Shown piece after piece: positions 51,367 to 59,402 of a stretch of DNA of 64,000 bases. The DNA is from Streptomyces antibioticus (GTDB taxonomy: Bacteria; Actinomycetota; Actinomycetes; Streptomycetales; Streptomycetaceae). Where the stretch lies: positions 203,632 to 267,631 of the forward strand of contig NZ_KQ948432.1 in assembly GCF_001514065.1 (NCBI RefSeq), given 5' to 3'. The position numbers and the translations under genes were made by a program. The notes under the pieces are model-generated. The model was given only the letters and a program-made list of their open reading frames with translations, did no database searches and was not told the DNA's origin. How positions within the stretch are numbered: the first letter of the stretch is position 1; each line of letters opens with the position of its first letter.

Positions 51367-52161
51367 CTAGAGATCCGCGGCGCTGCCCCGGCTCGCTGTC
51401 TCGAAGATTGCCTCGGCCCGGGTGACCGTCTGGATCAGGGAATCCGAGGGCGCTTCCTCGGAGAGTGACGCGACGACGCCGTCCACGGTTCGCAGCCCGG
51501 CCCTTTCCAGGAGCCGCTTCTCGTTGGTCACCCACTCGCCCCGGGACGCCATCACCCCGTGTGCCGTCTGGACGGCGGCCGTGGCGATCGCGCCGGCGAG
51601 TTCGGTGACGCGGCCGGCGGTGGTGTGGGCGGCCTTGGCGTAGGAGAGGGTGGCGCGGGCGGTGCCGTACCAGCGGTCGCCGGCCGTGCGGCGCAACTTC
51701 GCGGGGTAACAGTCCAGGCGCGGCAATTCACCCCGCAGCACCTCATTGATCGCCAACTCGGCCACCGCCAAGTAGCTGGGAATCCCCGCGAGATGGAAGA
51801 GCAACGGCTCCACATGGAACCGCCCCTCCTCCGCCTCCGCCAACTCGTGTTCCACGACGTCGAGATCGCGGTAGTGGACGTCGACGCGTCGCCCGTCGAC
51901 GGTCAGCCATGCGCCGCCGTTGAAGACGCCCCCGCCCCAGCCGCCGACGTCCGACACCTCGCCCTCCCAGCCGACAGCGCGCAGGTCGGCGGGGTTGAAG
52001 GGCCCGCGGTAGTACACCGCCAAGTCCCAGTCACTGTCGGGGCGGTGTGTGCCCTGGGCGCGCGAGCCGCCGAGGGCCACGGCCTGGACGGTGGGGAGCG
52101 CGGCGAGGCGGTCGGCGGTGGTGTCGAGGAAGGCAGCGTCGGAGAGGGTGGTGGGGGGCAT
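51367..52161 (-). CDS. Nucleotidyltransferase-domain protein
   Basis: A 264-aa protein with the polymerase-beta-like nucleotidyltransferase motif GGSRAQGTHRPDSDWDLAVYY (GS followed by DxD) near residues 30-50, and a third Asp in RRVDVHYRDLD. A helical C-terminal part with GDRWYGTARATLSYAKAAH follows. Similar stand-alone proteins are resistance-type adenylyltransferases or uncharacterised. Upstream in-frame codons to 52218 lack a site; the ATG at 52161 (MPPTTLSDAAF) was chosen. Confidence 0.82.
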   Translation of the reverse strand: MPPTTLSDAAFLDTTADRLAALPTVQAVALGGSRAQGTHRPDSDWDLAVYYRGPFNPADLRAVGWEGEVSDVGGWGGGVFNGGAWLTVDGRRVDVHYRDLDVVEHELAEAEEGRFHVEPLLFHLAGIPSYLAVAELAINEVLRGELPRLDCYPAKLRRTAGDRWYGTARATLSYAKAAHTTAGRVTELAGAIATAAVQTAHGVMASRGEWVTNEKRLLERAGLRTVDGVVASLSEEAPSDSLIQTVTRAEAIFETASRGSAADL

Positions 52162-52256
52162 GGGGGCAGCGTACGAAGCCGGGTGGCGCACTTCCATGCG
52201 ATTACGCGCCGCCACCACCTGGAAGGCCGCATCCGCCGCCTCCCGGAGACGATGCG

Positions 52257-52407
52257 GTGACGTAGGAGAGGGAGTGGGAACACGCGGGCGCGCTGCGTGA
52301 GCGGATCGGCGAGGTCTGCCGGACCCTGGTCTCGCCGCGTGAAGTCACGCTCGGAGGCAGGAGGTTCGGCCTCGTGGCCGGAACGGCAGCCGTCCGGCAC
52401 GGGGATC
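52257..52407 (+). pseudogene. Gene remnant with a stop at codon 3
   Basis: A GTG at 52257, 8 nt after CGGAG, is followed by ACG and then TAG. Beyond that the same frame reads EREWEHAGALRERIGEV and CRTLVSPREVTLGGRRFGL, which has a natural composition. It dissolves near 52400 into the 3' end of a convergent gene. It looks like the start of a small gene killed by a nonsense change and a 3' deletion. The family is not recognised. Confidence 0.45.
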
Positions 52408-52422
52408 ACGCTCGGGCCAGGC

Positions 52423-52800
52423 CTACCAGAGGTCCTGGTGCCGATGCCGAGTCGGTGGATGGTCGAGGTCCTCGGCCCACTGGAGCAGCGCCTGCGCGGG
52501 AGCGGCACGCAACTCGAGGCGGGCGGCGGACCGAAAGGCCTGGAGAGCGGCTCGGGCGCGGCGCTCGTACGGGCTGAACACCCGGTCGTTCATCGCCCGG
52601 GGGAACGTGTACGAGGTGAAGCTCCGCACGACTCGCCTCGGCATGGGGCGACGGCCCTCCCGGCGGGCGCGGGTCAACTCCTCGTACGTGTAGCGGAGTT
52701 CAGGGACGTCATTGCCGGTCCAGGGGCCCTGCAAGCCCAGCGCCCAGAACGCGGGGTGGGTGCGGTGCCGGCTGGGGACGTGGTGGGCGGTGCGGGACAC
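52423..52800 (-). CDS. Conserved hypothetical protein, 125 aa
   Basis: Starts at a GTG at 52800 (VSRTAHHVPSRHRTHPAFW) with GGGAGG 7 nt upstream. It contains GLQGPWTGNDVPELRYTYEELTRARREG and FTSYTFPRAMNDRVFSPYERRAR, and ends in AEDLDHPPTRHRHQDLW. The pattern LQGPWT...LRY...RRVVRSF...PRA.N is one I have seen in Streptomyces hypothetical proteins. It is basic and soluble; no function is known. The frame is open 210 nt further upstream, over repeat sequence. Confidence 0.7.
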   Translation of the reverse strand: MSRTAHHVPSRHRTHPAFWALGLQGPWTGNDVPELRYTYEELTRARREGRRPMPRRVVRSFTSYTFPRAMNDRVFSPYERRARAALQAFRSAARLELRAAPAQALLQWAEDLDHPPTRHRHQDLW

Positions 52801-52902
52801 GCATGAGCCTCCCGGGAGCGAGTGCACCTTGCGGCTGCCGAGGCCCGTCGGGCGAAGCGCCGTCCGAAGAAGGCTGGCAGCGGCCGCCCCGTTCCGTCGA
52901 CC

Positions 52903-52983
52903 GGTTATCCAGAGGAGGCCGCTGCCTCGGGGTATGCACAGGAAGCCGGTGCCTCGGGTTATGCACAGGCGGCCGGCGTCTCG
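52903..52983. repeat. 27-bp tandem repeat, three copies, with DnaA-box-like 9-mers
   Basis: Units are 52903-52929, 52930-52956 and 52957-52983, sharing a GCC-rich core and ending CTCG. The 9-mers at the start of each are TTATCCAGA, GTATGCACA and TTATGCACA, against the classic DnaA box TTATnCACA. The third is a perfect match and the others have one mismatch. The period keeps codon frame (GYAQEAGAS-like peptide) but no gene is supported here. Confidence 0.7.
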
Positions 52984-53018
52984 GGCGATTGTCAGTGGGA
53001 CGCGCTTCAATGGAATGT

Positions 53019-53039
53019 GTCGTCACAGAGCGTGACGAC
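53019..53039. repeat. 8-bp stem hairpin in the non-coding gap
   Basis: GTCGTCAC (53019-53026) pairs with GTGACGAC (53032-53039) around AGAGC. It lies after the 27-bp repeats and before the HTH-like remnant. The role is unknown. Confidence 0.5.
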
Positions 53040-53083
53040 GGGCCGTGGCCGGAAGGCCGCGGTGGGCCACGGGGGAGGCAGCG

Positions 53084-53401
53084 ATGGCGCGTGTGGGTCG
53101 CGGGGAGCATGAAGAGGACGGGCGGCGGTACGTCTCCTTGGCCGGACTGCGCATGCGGGGCTGGGCCGGAGGCATGGTGCACCGGCTGCTCGGGCCGCCG
53201 GACCGGCTGAGTGTGAATCCGCGGGTCAGAGCGGCTCCCCCGGTGCGGCTCTATCGCGTCGAGCGGGTCGAGGCGGCGGAGCGGGGGCGCGGGCTTCGGC
53301 CGGGGCGGACGGCCCTGCCGGAAAAAGTGGATGCGCTGCCCAACCGCCCCTTGGATGATCGCCGGGTTGTCCGTCCACCGTCCAGCATCTCGGGAGCCCC
53401 T
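53084..53401 (+). pseudogene. Remnant of a helix-turn-helix-like hypothetical gene running into ridA
   Basis: An ATG at 53084 gives RRYVSLAGLRMRGWAGGMVHRLLGPPDRL and VRLYRVERVEAAERG, the N-terminal part of a Streptomyces hypothetical family in which longer Arg/Ala-rich sequence normally follows. Here it has lost its own stop and the frame reads through directly into the ridA-type gene. It is more likely a truncated remnant than a true fusion, since ridA has its own ATG and ribosome site. Confidence 0.5.
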
Positions 53402-53812
53402 ATGATCCGGCGCGTCACCGCCCCCGCCCTCTTCCCACCACCCACCTACTCCCACGCCTCCGTCGTCGAGGCCGGCACGAAGCTCGCGTTTCTCGCCGGG
53501 TCCGTGCCGCTGGACGCCCAGGGCGACCTCGTCGGCGAAGGGGACCCGGTGCGGCAGGCCGAGCAGGTGATCGCGAATCTGGAGGAGCAACTACGGCAGA
53601 TCGGCAGCGACTTGGCCCATGTGCTCGCCACCGACGTGTACGTGGTGAGCCAAGAGACCTCGGTTCTCTCCGCCGTCTGGGAGGTGGTGGAGGCGTCCGG
53701 ACTCAGCACCGGACCACACTCGTCGACGCTGATCGGTGTGGCCTGCCTCGGGTACAGCGGGCAGTTGGTGGAGATCACGGCGACGGCCGCGATCCCGGAG
53801 GAGGCGCGATGA
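53402..53812 (+). CDS. RidA/YjgF-family enamine/imine deaminase
   Basis: A 136-aa RidA-like protein. Members hydrolyse reactive enamine/imine intermediates released by PLP enzymes, as trimers. The conserved parts are YSHASVVEAGTKLAFLAGSVPLD, QAEQVIANLEEQLRQIGSDLAHV and the C-terminal GQLVEITATAAIP (Glu near the active site). GGGAG lies 5 nt before the ATG. The usual Arg of the active site is not obvious, so it may belong to a non-RidA subgroup. It overlaps the GNAT gene by 4 nt. Confidence 0.85.
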   Translation: MIRRVTAPALFPPPTYSHASVVEAGTKLAFLAGSVPLDAQGDLVGEGDPVRQAEQVIANLEEQLRQIGSDLAHVLATDVYVVSQETSVLSAVWEVVEASGLSTGPHSSTLIGVACLGYSGQLVEITATAAIPEEAR

Positions 53813-54282
53813 ACGACGACGCGCCGGGCGTCACGATTCGGCGCGCCACCCCCGCCGACGCCGCCGCGGCGGCCGACGTCTGGCTGCGGTCGTTCGACGC
53901 CGCCCTGCCGACCGTCGTCAGGCCGCGATCCGACGACGAGGTGCGGGCCTACATCCGGGACGTGGTCGTGCCGCTGCGGGAGACATGGATCGCGGAGGAG
54001 ACGGGCCCGCAGGGGCTCAGGATCGTGGGGATCATGGTGCTCAACGGCGACCTGCTCTCCCAGCTCTATCTCGCCCCGGACCGACGCGGGCAGGGCATCG
54101 GGGACCGGTTCGTCGCGCTCGCCAAGGACCGCAGTCCACAGGGGCTGCACCTGTGGACCTTTCAGGTCAACAAGCCCGCCCACCGCTTCTACGAGCGGCA
54201 TGGCTTCGTCGCGGTCGAGTACACGGACGGGAGGGGGAACGAGGAGCGGGAGCCGGACGTGCGGTACGTATGGCGGCCGTGA
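53809..54282 (+). CDS. GNAT-family N-acetyltransferase
   Basis: A 157-aa acetyltransferase. The acetyl-CoA loop is LAPDRRGQGIGDRFVALAK, followed by a strand and LHLWTFQVNKPAHRFYERHGF, the final GNAT motif B. The ATG overlaps the RidA stop (ATGA), so the two are co-translated. Substrate unknown. It converges on the GH6 gene. Confidence 0.9.
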   Translation: MNDDAPGVTIRRATPADAAAAADVWLRSFDAALPTVVRPRSDDEVRAYIRDVVVPLRETWIAEETGPQGLRIVGIMVLNGDLLSQLYLAPDRRGQGIGDRFVALAKDRSPQGLHLWTFQVNKPAHRFYERHGFVAVEYTDGRGNEEREPDVRYVWRP

Positions 54283-54297
54283 GCGCGCTGGTGAGCC

Positions 54298-55269
54298 TCA
54301 GCGGACGGCGTTCCGGGCCAGTTCCAGCGCGTACGACGGCCACCAGCTGCCCGCCGCCGGCCCGCCCCGGCAGGTGCCGTCGGACTCGCCGGGGCGCTTG
54401 ATCCAGAGGTAGGCGTCCAGGCGGGGGTTGCCCGTCTGCGTCGTCGGGGCTTCGCCGAGGGCTCGGCCGGGCGGGTTGCACCAGCTGTCGGTGCCGGAGT
54501 ACGGCCCGTTGCCGTTGCGGCTGGTGTCGATGACATAGTGCGTGCCGCCGAGGTCCGCCGACAGCCAGTCGCCGTACGCGGAACTGGCCGCGTTCGTCTG
54601 GAAGTTGGAGACGTTGAGCACGAAGCCGTCGGCTTCGGCGATGCCCGCTGCCGCGAGCGCGTCGACCAGGCGCCAAGCCTCCGGGATCCAGCCGGAGTTG
54701 CCCGCGTCGAGGTACACGTGGGTGTTCGGGCTGCTCGTGAAGCGGTCGACGGCGTAGGCGAGCAAGGCGTAGCGGTCCTCCGCGACGACCTGGGTGCAGC
54801 CCGCCACCACCTGGGCGACGGCGTCGGGTTCGACGATCACGTAGGCACCGCGGTCGCCGAGGGCGTCGGCGAACTCGTCGACCCACGCGCGGTAGTCGGC
54901 CGCGCTCGGGGCGCCTCCGGTGGAGTACAGGCCGCAGTCGCGGTGGGGGATGTAGTACGCCACGAGTACGGCGGTCCGGCCGGCCAGGGCGGCATCGGTG
55001 GTGCGGGCGCGGACCACCGGGCCGGGGTTCGGGCCGTGCAGCCACTCGGCCTGCGGACGCGTCGCGATGCGGTCCATCAACGCGGCGTCCATGTCCCGCC
55101 CCGCCAGCCTCCACTCGGCGGCCTGCTGAGCGGCCGGGGAATCGGGGTTCGTCCAGAACGGCTCGGCCTCGCCTCCGGCGGCGCCGGTGCAGCTCCATCC
55201 GACGAGCAGCAGGGCGGCGAGCACGGTACGCGGAGCCCGGCCACCGGCCACCGACGACCACCTGAACAC
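54298..55269 (-). CDS. Secreted glycoside hydrolase family 6 (endoglucanase/cellobiohydrolase)
   Basis: A 323-aa secreted GH6 beta-1,4-glucanase. Residues ~10-35 are a signal peptide (TVLAALLLVGWSCTGAAG). The catalytic features are VAYYIPHRDCG, YVIVEPDAVAQ (the catalytic acid in the EPDA motif), VYLDAGNSGWIP, FVLNVSNFQTN and VIDTSRNGNGP. No carbohydrate-binding module is present. The GTG at 55269 follows GGGAGGCGCCG; the frame is open further upstream through repeat sequence. It should cleave cellulose or a similar glucan outside the cell. Confidence 0.93.
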   Translation of the reverse strand: MFRWSSVAGGRAPRTVLAALLLVGWSCTGAAGGEAEPFWTNPDSPAAQQAAEWRLAGRDMDAALMDRIATRPQAEWLHGPNPGPVVRARTTDAALAGRTAVLVAYYIPHRDCGLYSTGGAPSAADYRAWVDEFADALGDRGAYVIVEPDAVAQVVAGCTQVVAEDRYALLAYAVDRFTSSPNTHVYLDAGNSGWIPEAWRLVDALAAAGIAEADGFVLNVSNFQTNAASSAYGDWLSADLGGTHYVIDTSRNGNGPYSGTDSWCNPPGRALGEAPTTQTGNPRLDAYLWIKRPGESDGTCRGGPAAGSWWPSYALELARNAVR

Positions 55270-55400
55270 CGGCGCCTCCCGTTCCCGCCGCCGAGCATCA
55301 GGAGGTGTGGGAGACGCGGGGGCGGCGCCACGTCCCGACGGAAGTGTGCGGTCGTACCGCCCCTGCCTCCGGCGCACCGCCGACCGGACCATGCCAGGAT

Positions 55401-55502
55401 CACCCCGACGGCGGCCTCTCAGCGGCTCGATGCGCCGCGGCATCGCCGACGCACCCCGACGGCGGCCCCGCACCGGCTCGATGCGCCGCGGCGTCGTCGG
55501 CC
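55401..55502. repeat. 51-bp tandem repeat, two copies
   Basis: 55401-55451 and 55452-55502 share CACCCCGACGGCGGCC, CGGCTCGATGCGCCGCGGC and a CATCGCC/CGTCGTC end. They lie upstream of the GH6 gene, in a gap with no supported gene (55270-55597, 328 bp). Confidence 0.8.
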
Positions 55503-55511
55503 TCGGGCCCC

Positions 55512-55595
55512 CTGGCAGGGCCGCGGCATCGCAAGGCTCGGCCGCTGGCAGGGCCGCGGCATCGCCGGGCTCGCCCCCTGGCGGGGCCGCACACC
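55512..55595. repeat. 33-bp tandem repeat, about 2.6 copies
   Basis: Units start at 55512, 55545 and 55578 with CTGGCAGGGCCGCGGCATCG (the third is partial and has CTGGCGGGGCCGC). The array ends 3 bp before the downstream end of the racemase gene. It adjoins the 51-bp array. Confidence 0.8.
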
Positions 55596-55597
55596 CC

Positions 55598-56317
55598 TCA
55601 CCCCGCTCCCCTCCCCCAGACCCGCCCCTTGGGCAACGGCCGCGCATATCCGCCCACCCGGCTCGTCCCCAGCCCCAACCCCACCAGCGACTCCGCCAGC
55701 TTCACCGCGGCCCCGACCCCGTCGACGACCGGCAGCCCGAGCTTCTCCCCCACCGCCCGTTGCAGCCCCGTCATCCCGGCGCAGCCCAGCACCAGCACCT
55801 CGGCACCCGCGGCGATGGCCCGCTCCGCGGCGGCCACGAAGGCGGCCTCCGTGCGTTCGGCGTCGCCGAGTTCGAGGACGTTCAGCCCCGTTCCGACCAC
55901 CGCTGCGCAGTTGCGGCCCACGCCGGCGAGTTCCAGGCTGTCCTCGATCTGGCCGCAGGAGCGTTCCAGGGTGGTGACCACCCCGTAGCGCCGGCCGAGC
56001 AGACAGGCCAGATGGGCCGCGGCCTCGGTGATGTCGACGACGGGGACGTCGACCAGCTCCCGGACGCCTTCCCGTCCGTGTTCGCCGAATCCGGCCATGA
56101 CGACCGCGTCGTACGCGGGGCCCTCGTAGGTCCGCAGGAGGTCGATCACCGCGGCCGCCGACAGGTAGCTGTCGAGCCAGCCCTCGGCCGACTCGGGCCC
56201 CCACTGCGGCGTCAGCCCGGTCACGGCGGTGCCCGGGCCTGCCGCGGCCCGGGCACCTCGTACGATCTCCTCGGTCATCTCCTGCGTGGTGTTGCAGTTG
56301 GTGACGACGATCCGCAC
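55598..56317 (-). CDS. Hydantoin/aspartate racemase-family protein
   Basis: A 239-aa Asp/Glu/hydantoin racemase-superfamily protein. The two cysteine acid-base positions lie in VVTNCNTT...(position equivalent) and VLVLGCAGMTGL; AVVMAGFGEHG, VVDITEAAAHLACLLG and GVVTTLERS are family segments. Hydantoin racemases invert 5-substituted hydantoins. The GTG at 56317 follows GGAGG with 10 nt spacing. The NCS1 transporter stop is 5 nt upstream, so both are one operon likely handling hydantoin or allantoin. Confidence 0.88.
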   Translation of the reverse strand: MRIVVTNCNTTQEMTEEIVRGARAAAGPGTAVTGLTPQWGPESAEGWLDSYLSAAAVIDLLRTYEGPAYDAVVMAGFGEHGREGVRELVDVPVVDITEAAAHLACLLGRRYGVVTTLERSCGQIEDSLELAGVGRNCAAVVGTGLNVLELGDAERTEAAFVAAAERAIAAGAEVLVLGCAGMTGLQRAVGEKLGLPVVDGVGAAVKLAESLVGLGLGTSRVGGYARPLPKGRVWGRGAG

Positions 56318-56322
56318 GTCCG

Positions 56323-57786
56323 TCAGACCTCCACAGCCTTGGTGGCGGCGGTGCGCTCGTCCCGGCACAGCAGCGCGTACAGCCCGGCCGCCAGGGCGGT
56401 GCCGATGAACCAGGAGTACGGGGCCACGTCGCTGAACGTCTTCACGAGGGCGAGGACGGCCGCGACGCCCGCCGACGGCAGGAACGCCCACAGCGCCTTG
56501 GGGTTGACGCCCTTCTTGTAGTAGTAGCGGGAGCCGGGGGCGCCGGAGAACAACTCGTCGACGTCCACGCGACCCTTCTTGATCCAGTAGTAGTCGAGCA
56601 TGATCACGCCGAACAGCGGTCCCAGGAAGGCACCGAGGCCGCCGAGGAAGTAGTTGACGACGGTCGGGTTGGAGAAGAGGTTCCAGGGGGTCACGACCAG
56701 CGCGGCGACCGTGCTGATCATGCCGCCGACCCTGAAGCTGATCTTCTGCGGCCAGACGTTGGCGAGGTCGTACGCCGGTGAGACGAAGTTGGCGACGATG
56801 TTGACGCCCATGGTGGCGATCGCGAAGGTCAGCGCGGCGACGACCAGGACCCAGGTGTTGCCGACCTTGGCCACCAGCTCCGCCGGGTCGGTGATGGCCT
56901 CGCCGAACACCTCCAGCGAGCCGGCCGTGACGATGACCGAGACGACCACGAACGCCGTGGAGTTGATGGGCAGGCCCCAGAAGTTGCCGCGGCGGACGGT
57001 CTTGTAGTCCGGCGCGAAGCGGGAGAAGTCGCAGAAGTTGAGCATCAGCGTGCCGTAGGTGGCGAGGATCAGGCCGATCGCGCCGAACCACTGCCGCCAC
57101 TGCTCGCCGACCGACACCGGGTGCGGGGTGGTGGTGAGGGAGATGGTCCAGTCGGCCTTGGCCAGCACCCAGACCGCGAGCGCGATCATGACGATCCAGA
57201 TCGCCGGACCGCAGAAGTCCTGGAACTTCCGTACCGACTCCATGCCCTGGCTGATGATCAGCGCCTGGATCAGCCACAGGGAGAGGAAGGAGAGCCAGCC
57301 CAGCGCGTCGAGTCCCAGGAAGGAGCTGTGCGTCCAGGACTCCAGGCCCGGCCAGGCGGCGAGCAGCATCACGTTCACCGCGACCGAGGCCAGATACGTC
57401 TGGATGCCGTACCACATGATGGCGATCACGGCCCGGATGAGGGCCGGGATGTTGGCACCCCACACGCCGAAGCTGATGCGGCTGACGACCGGGAAGGGGA
57501 CGCCGTGGCGCTGGCCGATCTTCCCCATCCAGTTCATGCCGATGTAGATGAGCACGAAGCCGACGAGCAGCGAGGTGAAGACCTGCCACACGTTCATGCC
57601 GAGGACGAGCAGACCGGCGGCGAACGTGTAGTTGCCCAGGTTGTGGACGTCGGACATCCACATCGCGAAGAGGTCGAAGACCTTCCAGTTCCGCTTCTCG
57701 GCGGGCGCGAGGTCTTCGTTGGTGAGGCGCGGGTCGGGGACGAACGCTGGGGCGCCGGTGGCTGTGGCGCGGTCGGCGAGGGACAC
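56323..57786 (-). CDS. NCS1-family nucleobase/hydantoin transporter
   Basis: A 487-aa nucleobase:cation symporter-1 protein with 12 helices. Family landmarks are NEDLAPAEKRNWKVFDLFAMWMSDVHNLGNYTFAAGLL at the N-terminus (in part), GQRHGVPFPVVSRISFGVWGANIPALIRA, and LNFCDFSRFAPDYKTVRRGNFWGLP. It is closest in style to Mhp1/PucI-like transporters of hydantoin, allantoin or cytosine. The GTG at 57786 follows GGAGGCCTC. A GntR operator palindrome lies at 57845-57860. Confidence 0.93.
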   Translation of the reverse strand: MSLADRATATGAPAFVPDPRLTNEDLAPAEKRNWKVFDLFAMWMSDVHNLGNYTFAAGLLVLGMNVWQVFTSLLVGFVLIYIGMNWMGKIGQRHGVPFPVVSRISFGVWGANIPALIRAVIAIMWYGIQTYLASVAVNVMLLAAWPGLESWTHSSFLGLDALGWLSFLSLWLIQALIISQGMESVRKFQDFCGPAIWIVMIALAVWVLAKADWTISLTTTPHPVSVGEQWRQWFGAIGLILATYGTLMLNFCDFSRFAPDYKTVRRGNFWGLPINSTAFVVVSVIVTAGSLEVFGEAITDPAELVAKVGNTWVLVVAALTFAIATMGVNIVANFVSPAYDLANVWPQKISFRVGGMISTVAALVVTPWNLFSNPTVVNYFLGGLGAFLGPLFGVIMLDYYWIKKGRVDVDELFSGAPGSRYYYKKGVNPKALWAFLPSAGVAAVLALVKTFSDVAPYSWFIGTALAAGLYALLCRDERTAATKAVEV

Positions 57787-57844
57787 GAGGCCTCCATGAG
57801 CCGGGGACGGAGGAGGGTGGCCGGATGCGGCCGCCTGGAACGCC

Positions 57845-57860
57845 GTTTGGTATACCAAAC
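57845..57860. promoter_or_regulatory. 16-bp palindrome, probable GntR/FadR-type operator
   Basis: GTTTGGTATACCAAAC is a perfect palindrome between the divergent NCS1 and GntR genes. It contains TGGTATACCA, matching the TnGTnnnACnA type of site used by FadR-subfamily regulators. Confidence 0.75.
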
Positions 57861-57951
57861 TGCGGTCATAGTCCTCCCGTCAAGCGTTCCGACCGATGTC
57901 GCGCCCGTTAACGCCCGGTAAAACACCTCCGGAGTCGGCGAAGATGGCCCC

Positions 57952-58611
57952 ATGAGCTCCACGACGAAGATCGAACCCCTCGGCGCCATCCGCGAACGCG
58001 TCCTGGCCTCGCTACGGCAGGAGATCATCGCGGGCGGGCTGCGCCCCGGCGACCGACTCGTCGAACGGGAGCTCGCCGAGCGCTTCGGCGTCTCCCGGGT
58101 GCCGGTCCGCGAGGCGATCCGCGCCTTGGTCGCCGAGGGCTTCGTCCACTTCGAGACCCCGCGCCGGACCGTCGTACGCCGGCTGAACCCGCGGGACGTC
58201 AAGGAGCTCTTCGAACTGCGCGAGGCGCTGGAGGTCTACGCGGCGGGGCTGGCCGCGGCCCGCGCGACACCGCAGGACCTCGCCGAGGTCGAGCGCCTCC
58301 TCGACGAGGCGGCGGCCGCGACCGAGGCGGGCGACGCGGAGACGATCACGGACATCAACAGCCGGCTGCACGACCGCATCATCGCCATGGCCGACAACGC
58401 CCTGCTGATCGAAGCCCTCGAACCGGTCGCAGGCCGACTGCGCTGGATGACCCGGCGGAACGAGGAGTGGCCCCAACTCCTCATAGAACACCGCGAGTTG
58501 TACGAGGCGATCGCCTCCGGCGACCCGGAGCGGGCCCGCGCGCACGCCCTCGCCCACGTGCGGACCAACTACGAGTCGACGGTACGACAGCTGTTCGAGG
58601 AACCCAGCTGA
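57952..58611 (+). CDS. GntR-family (FadR subfamily) regulator
   Basis: A 219-aa regulator. The N-terminal winged helix is IIAGGLRPGDRLVERELAERFGVSRVPVREAIRALVAEGFV (in part), and the C-terminal FCD domain has LFELREALEVYAAGLAA and the metal-site His positions in DINSRLHDRIIAMADN and IEHRELYEAI. It is divergent from the NCS1/racemase operon and most likely represses it through the palindrome at 57845-57860. A hydantoin/allantoin-type effector is inferred. Confidence 0.93.
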   Translation: MSSTTKIEPLGAIRERVLASLRQEIIAGGLRPGDRLVERELAERFGVSRVPVREAIRALVAEGFVHFETPRRTVVRRLNPRDVKELFELREALEVYAAGLAAARATPQDLAEVERLLDEAAAATEAGDAETITDINSRLHDRIIAMADNALLIEALEPVAGRLRWMTRRNEEWPQLLIEHRELYEAIASGDPERARAHALAHVRTNYESTVRQLFEEPS

Positions 58612-58612
58612 C

Positions 58613-59290
58613 TCAATCGACGGCCGCCGCCGTGCGCAGCACGTCCCGGAGCATCTGCGGGGTCAGGCGGCCGGTGAAGGTGTTGCGCTGGCTGACGTGG
58701 AAGCAGCCGAACAGCTCGATCCCGTCGAGCGGTACGCGCACTCCGTGCCCGAAGGCGGGCCGCGGCCGGGGCACGTCCCACCCCGCCGCCGTCAGCGCGG
58801 GCAGCGTGGCCTGCCAGCCGAAGGCGCCCAGCACCACCACCGACCGCAGCGTCGGCCGCAACAGCCTCAGCTCCTGCACCAGCCAGGGGCGGCAGGTGTC
58901 CCGCTCCCCCGGGGTGGGCTTGTTGGCGGGCGGGGCGCAGTGCACGGGCGAGGTGACGCGGACGCCATGCAGCTCAAGGCCGTCGTCGATGCTCACCGCC
59001 GTGGGCTGCGAGGCCAGGCCGACGTCGTACAGCGCCTGGTACAGCACGTCTCCGGAGCGGTCGCCGGTGAACATCCGGCCGGTGCGGTTGCCGCCGTGGG
59101 CGGCGGGGGCGAGGCCGACGATCAGCATCCGGGCGTCCGACGGCCCGAATCCCGGCACCGGGCGGCCCCAGTACGTCTGGTCGGCGAAGGCGGCCCGTTT
59201 CGTACGGGCCACCTCCTCCCGCCAGTCGACCAGACGGGGGCAGGCGCGGCAGCCCGCGATACGCCGGTCCAGGTCGTCGAGAGCGTTCAC
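58613..59290 (-). CDS. Uracil-DNA glycosylase, family 5 (UDGb)
   Basis: A 225-aa family 5 uracil-DNA glycosylase. Motif 1 is IVGLAPAAHGGNRTGRMFTGDRSGD (in part), and the C-terminal HVSQRNTFTGRL is motif 3. Cysteines for a [4Fe-4S] cluster are CRACPRL, the C in SPVHCAPP and the C of ERDTC. These enzymes excise uracil and hypoxanthine from DNA and lack the usual motif-1 Asp. The GTG at 59290 lies 6 nt after TACGGT (59297-59302), so the transcript may be leaderless, but there is no damage -35 element. It converges 1 nt from the GntR gene. Confidence 0.93.
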   Translation of the reverse strand: MNALDDLDRRIAGCRACPRLVDWREEVARTKRAAFADQTYWGRPVPGFGPSDARMLIVGLAPAAHGGNRTGRMFTGDRSGDVLYQALYDVGLASQPTAVSIDDGLELHGVRVTSPVHCAPPANKPTPGERDTCRPWLVQELRLLRPTLRSVVVLGAFGWQATLPALTAAGWDVPRPRPAFGHGVRVPLDGIELFGCFHVSQRNTFTGRLTPQMLRDVLRTAAAVD

Positions 59291-59402
59291 GTCACCACCG
59301 TACGGCCGTGTCCTCGCCGCCCCGGAATCAGGAGCGGCGGGGGGCGAGGGCGGTGCGGAAATGGCGTCGGGGTGGGCGGCGGCGGGCGGCTAAGGTCGAG
59401 GC

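Noticed and set aside
52989-53011. TTGTCAGTG-N8-TTCAAT as a damage promoter
   Set aside because: The -35 part is exact, but the -10 lacks the A of TAnnnT, and the downstream frame is only a gene remnant.
59297-59302. PafBC promoter for the family 5 uracil-DNA glycosylase
   Set aside because: A TACGGT -10 sits at leaderless distance, but the sequence 8 nt upstream is not TTGTCAGTG-like.
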